Shown here in pieces: positions 24,135 to 36,931 of a DNA stretch of 64,000 bases; position 1 is the stretch's first letter, and every line of letters begins with the position of its first letter. This stretch comes from Lagopus muta (lineage: Eukaryota; Chordata; Aves; Galliformes; Phasianidae): NCBI RefSeq assembly GCF_023343835.1, contig NC_064433.1, positions 32,147,214 through 32,211,213 of the forward strand, written 5' to 3'. The notes beneath the pieces were generated by a model that was not told the DNA's origin, did not search any database, and saw only the letters and a list, made by a program, of their open reading frames with translations. The position numbers were made by a program, and so were the translations under genes.

Positions 24135-25639
24135 TAGCGTTAATTAAAACTAAAGCACAGTCTGTAAATAACATATAAAAATTTACCACAGGAAAACTGA
24201 ATGGCAGTGATCTGCTTTCTTCCATGCTCCTAACTTCTCTGTTATACACAGTGTGCAGCCCTCCCAGAGTTAAATAAGTGAGTATTTACTCTGTTCCTTC
24301 TGTGGTTATTTGAACTGTACATTCTCTAAAATACATGAGTGTAGCTAGTAAATCCCATAGGGGGTTACTTGCTTTTAACCTACCTGATGGATTTACCAAT
24401 ATTGTGCAGCACTCTTCCTAATTCTCTTTGTTCATATTTTGAAACTTTGTGAGGAATCTAGAGCCAGGTAAAACCAATTCATCTGCAGAAGATGACATTT
24501 TATGATGTTGTATAGAGGGAATGACCATAGCAACATCACAGCCTGAGTTGGATATTAACTGCATTCTGTTGTGCCTTTCAGCTGCAGCAGGCCATTTGGA
24601 TTGGCCCATATTTTTAGGCCAGCTGGATTAAGTTTAGGCTTGACTTTTCTCTGGCAGGATGAAGAACTGTCACTCCTGCGCAAGTCAGAAGGGACACACG
24701 CCTGCTTGATAGTTGTGAAGACACAAGCCTTCCCAAGGAAATAACTGTCCCAGTAAACATTATGGCAAATGAAGATGACCCGAAAGTTTATTTGTCAGTA
24801 GGGTTGAGATTATCTCTGAAAGAAGCAAAACCGATGTGGGAGGTGTTAAGTGCATGGCTATGCTGAACACCATCCTGAGCATCTGCCCTCATTCTATGGA
24901 ACTCTGATCCACAGACGTGTCCAGGTTTCCATGATCTCATTATTCCCAGGTCATGCAGAGAAGGTGTTCTGTACCCTTTTTTTAATACTTCTGTGAAGAT
25001 TTGAAGCTAAGCTTCGAACTAAGGCTCCTGGGCAGCATGCCCGGTCTGTGTGACCTCAAAGAACCTGAAAGGGAAAGGAAGAATCCAACCTTTTCCTTTC
25101 AAAGGAAACAACTATTATCCTCACTTTATCAAACTGCAAAAACTAAACTGAGGAGGTATGGCTTTGCACAGGGAGGACAAGGTGAAGGTGCACAAGGTCT
25201 GTAGCTGCTATCAAACTTAAATAAACCTACCTGTAAGGATACAGTTGGAATGTAAGAATGGTTTGTGAGGATATCTGATTGATAGCTAGTCAGCAAACAA
25301 AATATAATAATAAAAGGAGAAGCAGTAGGTTAAACACACACATCTATACATTGTAACAAACAGCACATAATTGTCGTCACACCAAAATCAGAGCTCTCAA
25401 GTCACTGTAGGGGCCGCTGGAGAAACTGCTCAGGCATGACCTTGACTAGATTCAACCAGAACAGTGAAACTGGTAAGCAAGGGGGAAAAAGATAAGTAGA
25501 GAAAAAAGAGAAAACTTGATTTGGGATGTTTCAGCAGGACTATGGAATCAAGAGTATTAGAAGATGTTTCAAGAGGATTGTAGGAGCACAGAATACCCAA
25601 GGAATGTTTGGTTAAAGGACAACAAGCAGGAAAAGGGAG

Positions 25640-26095
25640 AGATCAGTAGATCAGGGAGTCAAAGAGGAAGGATAAAAGAGGGCAGTTATGTACCGGCTGA
25701 TTTCTGGTCAGTGCTCTAGCCTGGCCAAGCTCTGCATCTGATCACCACTGCTTGTCCTTTCTTCTTATTAAACACTATTTCTATCTCTATTCCTAACTAA
25801 TATCATTTCACCATGATATTGTTTCAGTTCTGTGTGGTTGATTTGCATATTGAGTTTCAGTCAAGCTCAACTAACCAGTGAGCAGGAGGAGACCTGCATG
25901 TAGAAAGGCCAGGACAGAGATTGCAGCTGGATAAGAGATCAGTGTCCAAGCAAGGATACTGGATTGACTGAAAGTCCACACTATTATCTAATGAATCTTC
26001 AGATGCAAGAGCTTCTGGAAATTGAAAGACTGTGGGTGTGTGTAGGCCCGAGCAAATTTAAATCCTGAGCAGACTGAGAGGAGAGAGGGATTCAG
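25640..26095 (+). mobile_element. Possible ERV LTR and leader remnant
   Basis: CTTCTTATTAAACACTATTT followed by CTATCTCTATTCC (about 25761-25795) resembles the polyadenylation/U5 segment of avian ERV LTRs. GGTGTGTGTAGGCCCGAGCA and TCCTGAGCAGACTGAGAGG (about 26033-26082) resemble leader sequence. No clear TG...CA ends, no primer-binding site and no target duplication were found, so the identification is tentative and the edges are arbitrary. Confidence 0.3.
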
Positions 26096-29000
26096 CAATC
26101 TGTGTTGTGCATGGTTACGTGCATACTTCGTGTGCTTCTAGATGCTGCCAAATGCAGTGGTTTCTTGCCTGCACTGAGCTGTGTGGCTGGAAGTGCTTGT
26201 ATTTATTTTTTGTATATTCGTACCCACAAAATACATGCCTAACTTTGCTACAGTCTGAGCCTGGAATTGGGACCAGCAATTGTCTGGTAGAGTGGGAGGA
26301 AAAACCTTTTGTCTTAAAATCCTCAGGATCTAACTTTCCTAACACAACCATAAGATCAGCTTCAAAATAAAAGTTCTTCTGGATGATAGTTCTGCATGTG
26401 TATGCCAATGTGATTTTATGATAAAGAGAAACCTGGCACTGCTGGGAATATAAGCATTAAAGCGAGTGAGAGGAGCTCCCAACCCACAGCGAAACTGCAT
26501 TGACCAGTTAGTCTGTGTGTGGCCACAGATGTTCCTGGTCACAGACCAGTGACCAGGTTAGTAAGGACCATAGATGTGAACAGAAATCCTTCGAATTCTA
26601 CTGAAAATATCAGGATTCCTTCCTGAAAAGAAAGAAGAAAAAGGAGTGCAGTATAGTTTTCTTAAAACTGAAAGGTACACATAGGCAATGAGAGGATTAC
26701 TGCAAAAAAAATGAAACCAAACCAACAACATTATTAATCTGTTATAAAAACAACAACAAAACCACACAGGAGAGCTCAGCTTACACACATCTAAGGGTAG
26801 ATTAAAAAAAAACAAACAAACAAAGAAACAGGTTGCTTATTACCGTATTATTGATAAGAGTGCAACACAGCATGACAGCAATTCCCCCACCACGTGGTCT
26901 GGACCACAGAGCCCATTATGCCTCTTCCTGCTCAGATCTCTGAGAAGGAAACCAGCCCTTGCTGCTTCGCAGATTACTGCTCCTGCTCACACACCAGCTC
27001 ACCGAGCGCTGGTTCAGGCATCTCTACGGCCTGCAGTGTAGATGCCCCAGAGTGCACACAGATCAACCACACTGCAATATTAAACTCTTCAGCTCACATT
27101 CTTAGACATTCCCAATGCATTTTTTTGGTTGGAAATGTGAATGAAGCATGTTGAAATTCTAAGCCTACAAGCACCAATATTTCAAACAAACTCATTTGTG
27201 CACTTATTAGTTGATCTACAGCCCACTAGAGACAATGGGAAGACTGCCATTAACTTCACATCAGGCTCATAAAAAATGAGGCAGATAACTCCCATTAAAC
27301 GTTAATGAGAGTCATGTATATAAATCACCTACCCACTGATGGAAAAAGAAACCTTTTTCTGTTCTGCTTTTTACAGGGTTTCCACAGCCTGTGACGTTCA
27401 CAGTCCTCCAATAGCATTTTGAAGACAAAAGGTTTTCCAGCAGCCGTGCCTTTCTATTGATTTTGCTTTCTGTCAACATAAGTCAGGCTTCACACAGACA
27501 ATACATTTAAGCATACAGTCATACCAGTTTTAACATGGCCATCAATGGACTCAAAATTACAGTGAAGTTAATTTCAAGACGGCACATAATTATTATTTCT
27601 CAAATTACTGTTGATGAACTACAATAAAAATTATTGCTTTTCTTTTCAATTAGCTTTAAAAAACAAGCATTAATTTTCCTAAATTTGCATTTTAACTGAA
27701 AAATAGAATTATTTCTTTTTTACAAAAAAAAGATGATTTTTTTCACTCCTATTTATGATTGCTTCATGTCGCCTTACCATCATACAGAATCCCCTGCTTT
27801 ACAAAAAGGACACATACAGACATACAGAATCACAGAATGGTGTAAAAAAGGTCCTATTTGTTTTAGATAACCTTTTCTCTTTACACACTGGGTACGTCCT
27901 GAGTAAAAAAGATGACATTAAAATAATTCTGCTGTAATATATTAGTCTCTTGTGGACTTTTTGGTAGCTTTTATTGTTTAAAATTATTTTAATACTCATT
28001 ATTTCTAAATAACAAAGAGCTTTCTGATGTTCAGTATTTTGTCTTTTTAATTATATACATCTATATGTAAAAAATTTAAAACAAATATTTAAAAAGATAA
28101 AAGTATAAACTCACATTTAAATTTTAGTGGAATTTTAATAGCATTCTAGAGACTGCATTTTCTTTTAGTTTTTTAGTTTTCAGATTTTTAGTTTTCAAGA
28201 CTAGACTATGGCTGCTTTGCTCCACCAGGTTTAGTCTTTCTTTGGCTCCTTATGCTTAACACCTTAGCTTGGCACATTAATTTTAGCCTCTCATACGTTC
28301 ACTCTTTCAGGTCCCTGTGTCTAGAAATTTTGCCACTCAAATAGCAAAGTGCAAGCTTTCCATCATTCTAATAGTTAAATAATGGCAAGGCTATGCAATT
28401 GAAACAGCATGAAAGGTCACCTTGACAGTACTCTGACTGGTAAAAAGTAGCTTAAGGCGTCACAGCTCCTTATTGTGAATGAGTCAACTGACTTTATGAC
28501 TATTCACGGGATTTTAATAATTTTCAAGTTTGACACAAAGTAAGGAATGCCATTTTGGAATTGTTGCTGACACTCAAAAACATGAAATATAAAGACAGGA
28601 TTTATTAAGCATTTTTGACCATATCAAGCAACAACAAAGCAGGGACAAAAGGGTGTTTGAACCAATGATAAATCTTCTGGAATGGCTGGCACGGGTACTC
28701 AGTATGAAATTTAAACCTGAGGAGAAATCTATAGAAAGCTGAAATCACCAGCAGTGTTCTCAGAAAGCTCTACTTTCAGGATGTAAGGAGCATTGGCACG
28801 GAGTACAGATATTGCACAAGGACTTTGAGAAGATTGGAATTTGCCTTTCATAAATTGCCTTAGGTATGCATTTTATGGTAGGACAAGAGCAGGGCTGAAT
28901 TTCATGTGCTGCTCTGTTGGAGGTGGGACCAAGATCACATTATTTCCAGACTCAGCACAGCCATATGATATCTGGTGAAACTGTAAAGGAGATTCAGTTT

Positions 29001-31551
29001 TTTGCCACCTACATTTTGTTCTTACCTGGGATCTCAATATCCAGTATAGAATCATATGCCCTTTTATCTAGGTGTTCACATGAACTGAAGCCTAATTTTC
29101 TAAATTATAGAGTTAGCATGCTGAAAACCAGATATGCCCAGAGAATGGCAAAAAAAGAGGTGCTAACAAAGCACAAAATGCCTTGTCCTTCATTATTGTT
29201 TTCCTTTTCATAACTGCTAATTGCACAATAAGATCTTTCTGCCATATGCTTTAACAAAACATGAGGTAAAATCCAGACTATATGGATTTGGCTAATAAAC
29301 ACATTATTAACCTTGGTTAATAATAAGTTAGCATTTTAATTCCCAGTCTTTTGGTATATCTATATATTTCCTTCCAGAGACATAAAAATGGAGAATATAA
29401 CTGGCACTTTCTTGCTCAAGTCATTGGGAACATTAAGTAAGGCCCTGAATTTGGAATTCTTAGATACTTCATGCATGCATCAATACTAAAGGATTGATCT
29501 TTCAAGTAGCTATTAAACTTTTATATTAATATTACTACTGCACAAATTTCTGTATAATGAAATTTGAATCAAAGCACAGGGCTGGTTATTATGAATGACA
29601 TAACACAATCTTACACACAGGAGCTATAACTTCCTTCACTGAAGGTCTGGCTGCTTGCTTGAGAATGATTAAATCAGTATATTTTCAAGGCTCTTTTAAT
29701 ACTTCATCATCTAGTTTCTAGTGCTGGCACTGACAGAATGGAAAACCAAAACATGATAATGAAAGTCTCACAGTGCAAACAGAACTTCTCTGCAGTGACT
29801 AAAAAGTCATCAACAGATGACAGTATCTTAACAGGTGCTGCAAGTAAATGACAGAGAGGCTAACACAGATATAGAATAAGAGGGTAAACTATAACAGGAT
29901 GAACAAATAGGAAGCAGCAAAATACATCATTTAGGCACACTGTTCAGATTGCTGCAAAATAATGCATTTTAAACTTTTCCCTAATGACAAGCATTTATCC
30001 TTTAGCAACCAGAAAAAATAAACACATAGAACAAATAGGGTTGCCATTGTAAGACAAGAGCCATGTATAGTAATGCATGTTTTGCTTTCTGCTGAGGCTT
30101 ATCGGAACTACCGTGCTCTGAAGGGTGTAGAGCAAGCAGTGCAGCTTGCTGGCAGCATACCACTCTGCTCTAACTTAGAACAGTACACCAATGCAATCTA
30201 ATTTCAGCAGTAATAGAAGAGGGTCAGATCTGTATTTCTGGAGGCCCTCTCTCAAGGCATGACACCAAATCTTGACTTTAGACAGCACGGGATGCTTGCT
30301 AGCATGTGTGAGCACATGCACATACACATACCTCCGCTGCATATGCTATCTTAACAGCGGTTTTGTATCTCTACTTAGAAAGACAGCAATCTATATAGAA
30401 ATATGCTGTGGTCATATCTGACATTTCTAAGGCCTGTAGGGTTTTCCATGCTCTTCCTAGGAGTCCTTCCAGAATTCATTTCAGTATCATTGAATCATAT
30501 TTGATTCTGATACATGCACTAAGTGGTCTCTTGTCAGAATGTTTCTTTCGCAGCTGGGTAACAAGTTGATAGGTGATATCTCTATGTGATAGGCCATGTT
30601 TTACCAGCTGCACCAGTAAAGTCACATTGTTCCCGTCCACAAACCGAATATGTTTTACTAGTGCTCACCTCCACCTCTGGGACACTTTACAGCACCCCAG
30701 ATGTTCCCTATTAAAATGAGCTTCACTGAGTCACAAATAATAAAAAGGTTACCATAAAACAGGAAAGAGACACAAGTATAATTTTTAAAAAATCACAAAC
30801 TTTTGAATGCTTTGAATTCATCTATTATTAGGTCATTTTTCTTCTACTGAATAAGTAATTAATTATTAATATTCAACAGTCATTAAAAGAACTCTGCAAT
30901 GGTTATAGATCCCTCCCTGTGCACCAGAGAATTGAGCTGGATGAAAGCAACTTTATTCTTTGAGTGTGAAAGAAACAAACAAGACAGTTCCAAAAGCCAT
31001 TGTTTTGACACTTAATTCTCAAATCCACAGACAAAGACCCGATATTGCTAACAGATTTACATGGGTTGAAACTTTGACTTCTGGCCATTTCTATTAGTGA
31101 AAGAAAAATTACACAGGTATAGTTTAACTACTTAGGAAAATAATGGAGGAAATATAGAGTTGATCTCAGGAGAATTCCTACTAGTATTCCTAAAACCAGA
31201 CTGCAACCCATCTTGTATGAATGTCTGTGAATGCTAAGATAATAGCTCCATAAATGTTGATTTCCTGATGAAGTGGGAAGAACGAGTTTTACCTTAATGC
31301 ACTACATTCGCCTGTGCAGAAAGGTCTTCTATAATATAAATTTAAATATACAATCTGTTTTACAATGTTTTCCATCATCTTTTCTCTCCATATGTTCTCC
31401 CACTAGGAATCTAATGAGTTCTACATATGAGGGATGACAAGGGAATATGCCTGAGAAATAATTTGAGCAATTACGGCATATGGAGGCATTGTTTTTGAGT
31501 CGCTTCTGCCATGAACATTAGGCAGAGCATCTGGGACCAAATTCTGTCTAC
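26096..31551. other. Unique AT-rich stretch
   Basis: No gene or RNA gene is recognised. About 26880-27070 is locally GC-richer without an identifiable exon. There is a short AAAC repeat at about 26809-26830 and a TTTTAGTT-type tandem at about 28164-28197. AGAATCACAGAATGG at 27826-27840 could be a minimal CR1 3' end but has no supporting flank. Confidence 0.5.
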
Positions 31552-31609
31552 CTGCCCATGGACAGTAGCAAAACCATCATCTGCCATTTGTAAATTCTGC
31601 TGAGGTAAT
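31552..31609 (-). other. Exon-like segment, unrecognised
   Basis: On the minus strand a pyrimidine tract CCTCTCTCTCTGTGGCAG ends in AG at 31611-31610. After it come 58 open nucleotides and then CAG|GTAGAC, with the donor G at 31551. The segment reads LPQQNLQMADDGFATVHGQ in the frame that enters with one base. The acceptor is good; the donor is only fair. I recognise no protein. Acceptor-frame-donor combinations this short arise often by chance, so this is a candidate only. Confidence 0.15.
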
Positions 31610-34600
31610 CTGCCACAGAGAGAGAGGACCATTTCATCAGCTTTATGATCAGAGAGCATATTGAAACACAGGCCATTTATACTTAGAGAAAAACGTTTCT
31701 ATTCAGATAAAACAGTTTGAGCTGGAAAACATTCTGAAAGCTAATGATAGAAAATCATCATTTCTCTTTTTCTTTTATCTCCAAGAAAAACTACAAAGAG
31801 CCCATATTTAGTTCCAGGCCATTATTTATAAAAGAAACTTTTCTCATCACTTATGAAGTTTGGTAAGAACTGACTCTCCCAGCTAAAGAGAAAATTACTG
31901 AAGAAAAATAGAAAGCACAAAAAAAACCTCGAACTCTAAACTGGTAATAGGAAGAATTATATTCTATACATCCAAATATTAGCAAGACATCCAGAATTAA
32001 AAATAAAGAGAGAAACAGAGAAAACAAGAGCTTTCTTATAAGGAGACATAGTGAGCAAAACAACCACCTTGCATTTTGAATGTTCTGGATACAATGATCT
32101 AACTACAAAGACATAAAGCTAGAGAATTTAAGATCAGTTTTTGACATGTTTGTTCTAACAATAAGGAGAAAAGACTGAGAAATTCAACCAATATGCCGAT
32201 AAAGTGTAAACCTGCAACTGCACCTATTTCATCATTTTCAAGAAAAATCTCTCAGCAATGTAAATAACATTAGTATTTTTACTTTTTTTTCCCATTATGC
32301 ATTGCTGAATTTTAAGAAAAGTAATACATCCCAAAGTGCAGGGTCTCTAGTGTTTCTCACTGGTATTGTGGAGAAAAGAATGGCCCCGTTGTTACAGAAG
32401 ATCTACACAGACTTTTATAGTTATGAACATAAGCATAATTTGAAGAGCTAATATAAAACATTAGCAAGATTACATATGGACAGTAATACTTTTATTACAC
32501 AAACTATTCTTGAACTTAGTTGGACAATAACTGTTTTCAGAAGTAAAAGCTGGCTACAGTTCAAGCCTTTCAGTCATGGCTAATATTGATCTGATGAGTT
32601 ATATTTAATCAAGAAAATCTATGATCAAAGAACAACTGGACTTCACTTCCCATTGCCACATAACAGTACCTGAATGGTAGTAAGGAGGATTTGAAAACAG
32701 AGAGAAAGTTATTTAATCATTAACCTCAACAAGGACAAGCACATGAATTTTGATTTGCTCATTCAGGACTTTTTGAGCAAAATACTGGACACAAAATTTT
32801 GAAGGCTTTATCCAAGGCACTTTGCCCTTTCTACAGTCTAGTTTTGGAGCAAATCCCAGGAACACAAAACAGATCTTTACACCACTCTAGAGAACAGAAC
32901 CAAGGACTTGCTGTCACCACCACAAAAAGCCCCAACCTGGATTTCTGTGGGTTGCTGCCTGTATGCAGGATCCACATCCCCATAATCTCCATCTCTGGTA
33001 ATGAAACCATACTACAATGGTTTTGCCTAGCCTGGCATCCCACTGATAGTAGGTTGAGAAAGAGCAGTCATTCCTCTATAGAATTTTTCCCAGTGGACAC
33101 AAGCAATGGTCCTCCTGCCAGAGGCTCTAAAATTAATTTTGGATTAAAAGATGTTGGCAACATTTGTCATCACTTGTCAAAATAAACTTGTGGGAAATTT
33201 ACCCTTTTTATATACTAGCTTTTGTCATCACCACATAAGAAGTGCAGATGAATACAGAATATGCAAAACAACCAGCCATGGAAGGCATTTTTGCTGAAAT
33301 ATTCACAATGACAGTAAAGCGATAGCAGAAAATTATGTACAGGAGCAAGATCAAAGATGTAATGTGGAAATATTTTCTAATACTATAAAAGAATAAAGAG
33401 AAAAGTTTTTCAGGATACAAACTGTGTTATGAACACTGATCAAGTGATTAGGTAATCCTCATTATTTAATATCATTTAAATAATGTGAAAACATTTACTG
33501 CTACCCCATTGTTCAGGCGTGACGTGTTTGATTACAAACCAATCTAACCATTGGCAAGAAAAAAAGAGATAAAGGCAATACTGCTATTACAAACCAACAC
33601 TGTGTCCTTTTCCCTTGTCAGTATCGTTGTTAACATCCTACTTGTAAAATTCAAGTCATGAAGGAGGAGGCAGTAAATCAGCCAAGAAGAATGCCAATCA
33701 CATCTTTCTGTTTGGGTGTTACAGACAGTCATGCATTACCCAGATAGTTATAAAAGCCTGCTGTACAATCATAATTAGGAAAATAACAACAGCAACAACA
33801 ACAAATAAGCTGCACATACTTTCAAAATAACAAACTTTATAGTAGGTATTTTGTTCTAAAATATATCTGATGCAGATTTTTGGATTTTTTTTTTTTTAAG
33901 CTCTATTTCATATTTATTAGATCTGGCTTGGAATTTTTATCATTAAAACTCATATCAGGATTTCCTTTTCATTTTGTTGAGCTGACCCAGTATGTTTCAC
34001 TTTGAAAGGTTTGAACAAAGCAGTCAGTCTTCTTTCCATTACTGCACTCCCATACAAAACTGTGGACAGAGACCACATATTTTCTAATGATTCAGAGCTC
34101 TTGATGACTACTGAGTTTGAAAGGACACACGGATTTCCCTCTGATCTTTATGCCTGATAATGTTTTTATTCAAATGTATATCAAATAAAGTTGGAAGCAG
34201 AATATAAGGAATGAAGTAGAAAATGAAGAATAATTCATCCCCAGACACCCACAATATGAATGTCCATAGCTGACATGAGCTACTACATTGAGTCATCTCA
34301 ATTTTCAAAGACACCACTGCTAAAACAGACACAGTGGACAGCTGAACTATGGTTCCCACATTGCCCTGGGACTGACCAGCAGAGCTCACTGGTTTTATTT
34401 TTTAAAGCAGTTCAATAAATTAAACCAAACATTACCATTTTAGGAATGTCTACCATGACATTTTCAGGAATACTGTGGAGGAAAAAAGCAGTGTTTGTAT
34501 TCAGCCTAACCTAAAAAGAGCAGTGTACCCACTTGAATTTCCCATGATAATGCTAGAACAGTTGCATTAGATCAATTTCCTTTGCAGAAAGATCTTTCAA

Positions 34601-36379
34601 ACCAGTGGGAGAGAATTCCAGCTCTACTGAATAAGTACAAAATTAATAAAACCTTTGAAATTCTCACTCACTGAACAAAATTATTTTGTTCTACATGTAA
34701 ACAAGATAGGTCTTCAAAGTGCACATCCATTCAAGGAACTCTGTTTTATATCACAATTTTATTCACTTGTTATGAATTATCACAACATTAATGTACTGCA
34801 GATAATCTACTCGGTATATTTGAAAATCCATTTATTTTCACTTATTGATATGCATGTGTTACACTTGTATATAATACAGTATTTTCAGTGTTGGTTTAAG
34901 AACAAAGGAACAAATAAAACGATATTGAGAAGCATGATGCAGACTTTCGACCAAAGACAGTTCAGATTTTACAAAACACCACATTAATACTTTGCACTGT
35001 CCCAGTCTTTTTAAGATGCTACCTTCCATCCTGAATTAGCACATCATCCATTAGCACAAATCCATTCATTACTAATCCATCCTAAAATACCGAGATACCT
35101 AATTGCTGCTACAGTTTATCCTAATTAAATTTCAATCAGAAAAGAATATTTTTCCCTGCCAACATTTTTTATTATTTCTCAGCAGAATGATAGAAGATAT
35201 TTCTCAATTTTATTCCCAACAATCATTTATTTTGTTTAAGATCTCCTGTGCAGTAACACAACAGAGGTAATGAAATGGTTTTGGAGCAGCCGGGGATAGC
35301 GTGACAGGCAGATCCCTCCAAGGTATGCAACCATCATGGAACTTTATATATAACTACCTTGCCATGTCAATAGCTTGTAATGAAAAAATCATTTCCATCT
35401 TTTTTTCAGAGAGCTTGGTAACCACACAGGACTTCTAAATAAGCTTCATCCTATATATTTTTTGCCTATCATTAAGTGTGTGTGCTTATCATTTAATGCA
35501 CCAAAGCATACAGTCAGAACTCTCTCACTCTCAGTTAGCATGCTTATGTAGTGTCATTAAAAGGAATTGCCAAATTTTTGTTGTATCAATATTACAGATG
35601 GCACAATATACACTAAATGAAGTATAAAATTATACATTCTGTGATAACTTAGAAAAAAGTTCATAGATGCTTAAGGCCTTTAAATATGGAGGTTTTTTCA
35701 TGTAACAGCACAGCACAAGGTTCAAAAAATTGCTACTGAAATAGAAAATTAAATAAAGAAAATGTGATTTTGGCACAGATTAGGTTTGAATTTGAGGACA
35801 GTAAGCAAGCAAAATACTCATGAACCCTATATCTAGGAGGGCACTAGGACATTTTTCCTTTATAGCAATCAGTCTGAGCAGACATCTACATAAGCATCCA
35901 ACAGTACTTAGTTTCAAGCAAGAGATTTTATTTTTCACTGAAAAGAGAAAAATTCTGAATGATTACCACCCAATTTCATAATTGAAAAACTCATTTACAT
36001 CCCTGCCTACATTTATAAAAATGGATGAAACACTTTCCTTGACTGCTTACCATGAATTTCAGTGATTTAAAGGTTGGGAAAGTAAAGTGCAGGAACACTT
36101 GCCTCCTTCAAAGTAAATTGAAATATATATCTTAAAGGTATAAAATGCTTTATAATGGAAGTGGTAATTGAGTTTTGACCACTACTTTTTTTAACTGCCA
36201 AATAGCTGCAGTAGTTGGTTAGCCTTAGGGAAACATGTCAACCCGACTATACATTCTAATATGACTGATGTATTCAGATAACTATTACTTGTCAACAATA
36301 ATTATTAACAATGGGTATATATTTCCATTCCTATAACAAAAGCAACTTCAAGATGTTGAAATATGTACCCTTTAGAGCT
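31610..36379. other. Unique AT-rich stretch
   Basis: No gene or transposon is recognised. Frames of 128 codons (32799-33185, plus) and 110 codons (34655-34987, plus) have no resemblance to known proteins and an AT-biased, low-complexity composition. Confidence 0.5.
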
Positions 36380-36930
36380 CCAAGATTAGATTACAAATAA
36401 AAATGTCTAAAATTGTGCCATGCCAGAGGACAATTTCTGCAATGGAAATTTAATTAAAGCAGTGTGCAGTCCCACCAGCAATCGGAATGTGGACCAGGGA
36501 TCATTTTAGTGGGGAGGAACCAATACATTTTGGAGAGTGACTTCATCAGGATGAAATGCCACCAGTCTGGAAAGAAGAATCCGAATGATTGCTGATTTTC
36601 TGCACCTTTCAAAAACCATCTCTTGAGATTACAGCTGCAAATTCCTCTGCAAGTGCAATTTTACAAGTGTACACAGTTCACTCAGTTGAAATCTTTGTGA
36701 CACAGAAGTTCAAAATAACTCTTCAGTAGTTTTGATCTCAAGGCTGTTGTTGATTACAAACCAGGTTCTCATTGAAACAATTGATTCTGAAGGCTACACC
36801 CCAGCAGTACAAAATTTCACTTCAAGGATTGCCTGGAGAAATGAAATTCCTATGTGTTGTATTTAACGTTATCAGCCTTGAGACCGACTTGATTTGTCTT
36901 TAGCTATCGGGTTACCTGCAAAGAAAAAAG
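36380..36930. promoter_or_regulatory. Candidate conserved non-coding element
   Basis: About 550 bases of even, high-complexity sequence without homopolymers or repeats. It includes TTTAATTAAAG (homeodomain-type core, near 36451), a CAGTCTGGAAAG block and GATTACAGCTGCAAAT. This texture is common in vertebrate enhancers. The right edge coincides with the acceptor/donor motif at 36916. It is inference from composition only, because conservation cannot be seen in one sequence. Confidence 0.25.
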
Positions 36931-36931
36931 A
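36911..36931 (-). promoter_or_regulatory. Candidate recursive splice site (minus strand)
   Basis: The minus strand reads CTTTTTTCTTTGCAG|GTAAC: a strong pyrimidine tract and acceptor AG (36917-36916) immediately followed by a donor-like GTAAC. An acceptor joined directly to a donor is the layout of recursive splice sites used to remove very long introns. Alternatively the AG opens a short terminal exon reading NPIAKDKSSRSQG then TGA (36872-36915). Either needs a host gene on the minus strand, which the window does not show. Confidence 0.25.

Larger units (their letters stand above)
21038..25639. other. Unique AT-rich stretch
   Basis: No gene is recognised. It holds a three-fold AGCTCTAT-type repeat at 22924-22948, an exon-like open stretch at 23235-23521 (plus strand, unrecognised), an extreme AT tract at 23848-23930 and a GAAAAAA-type tract at 24068-24134. 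Sequence at 24640-25210 is somewhat richer in G and C without identifiable content. Confidence 0.5.

Noticed and set aside
27826..27850. Possible CR1 3' end (AGAATCACAGAATGG)
   Set aside because: Only about 15-20 matching bases and no further CR1 sequence; not separable from chance.
32799..33185. 128-codon plus-strand frame
   Set aside because: Unfamiliar peptide, overlapped by an open minus-strand frame, no convincing acceptor or donor at its ends.
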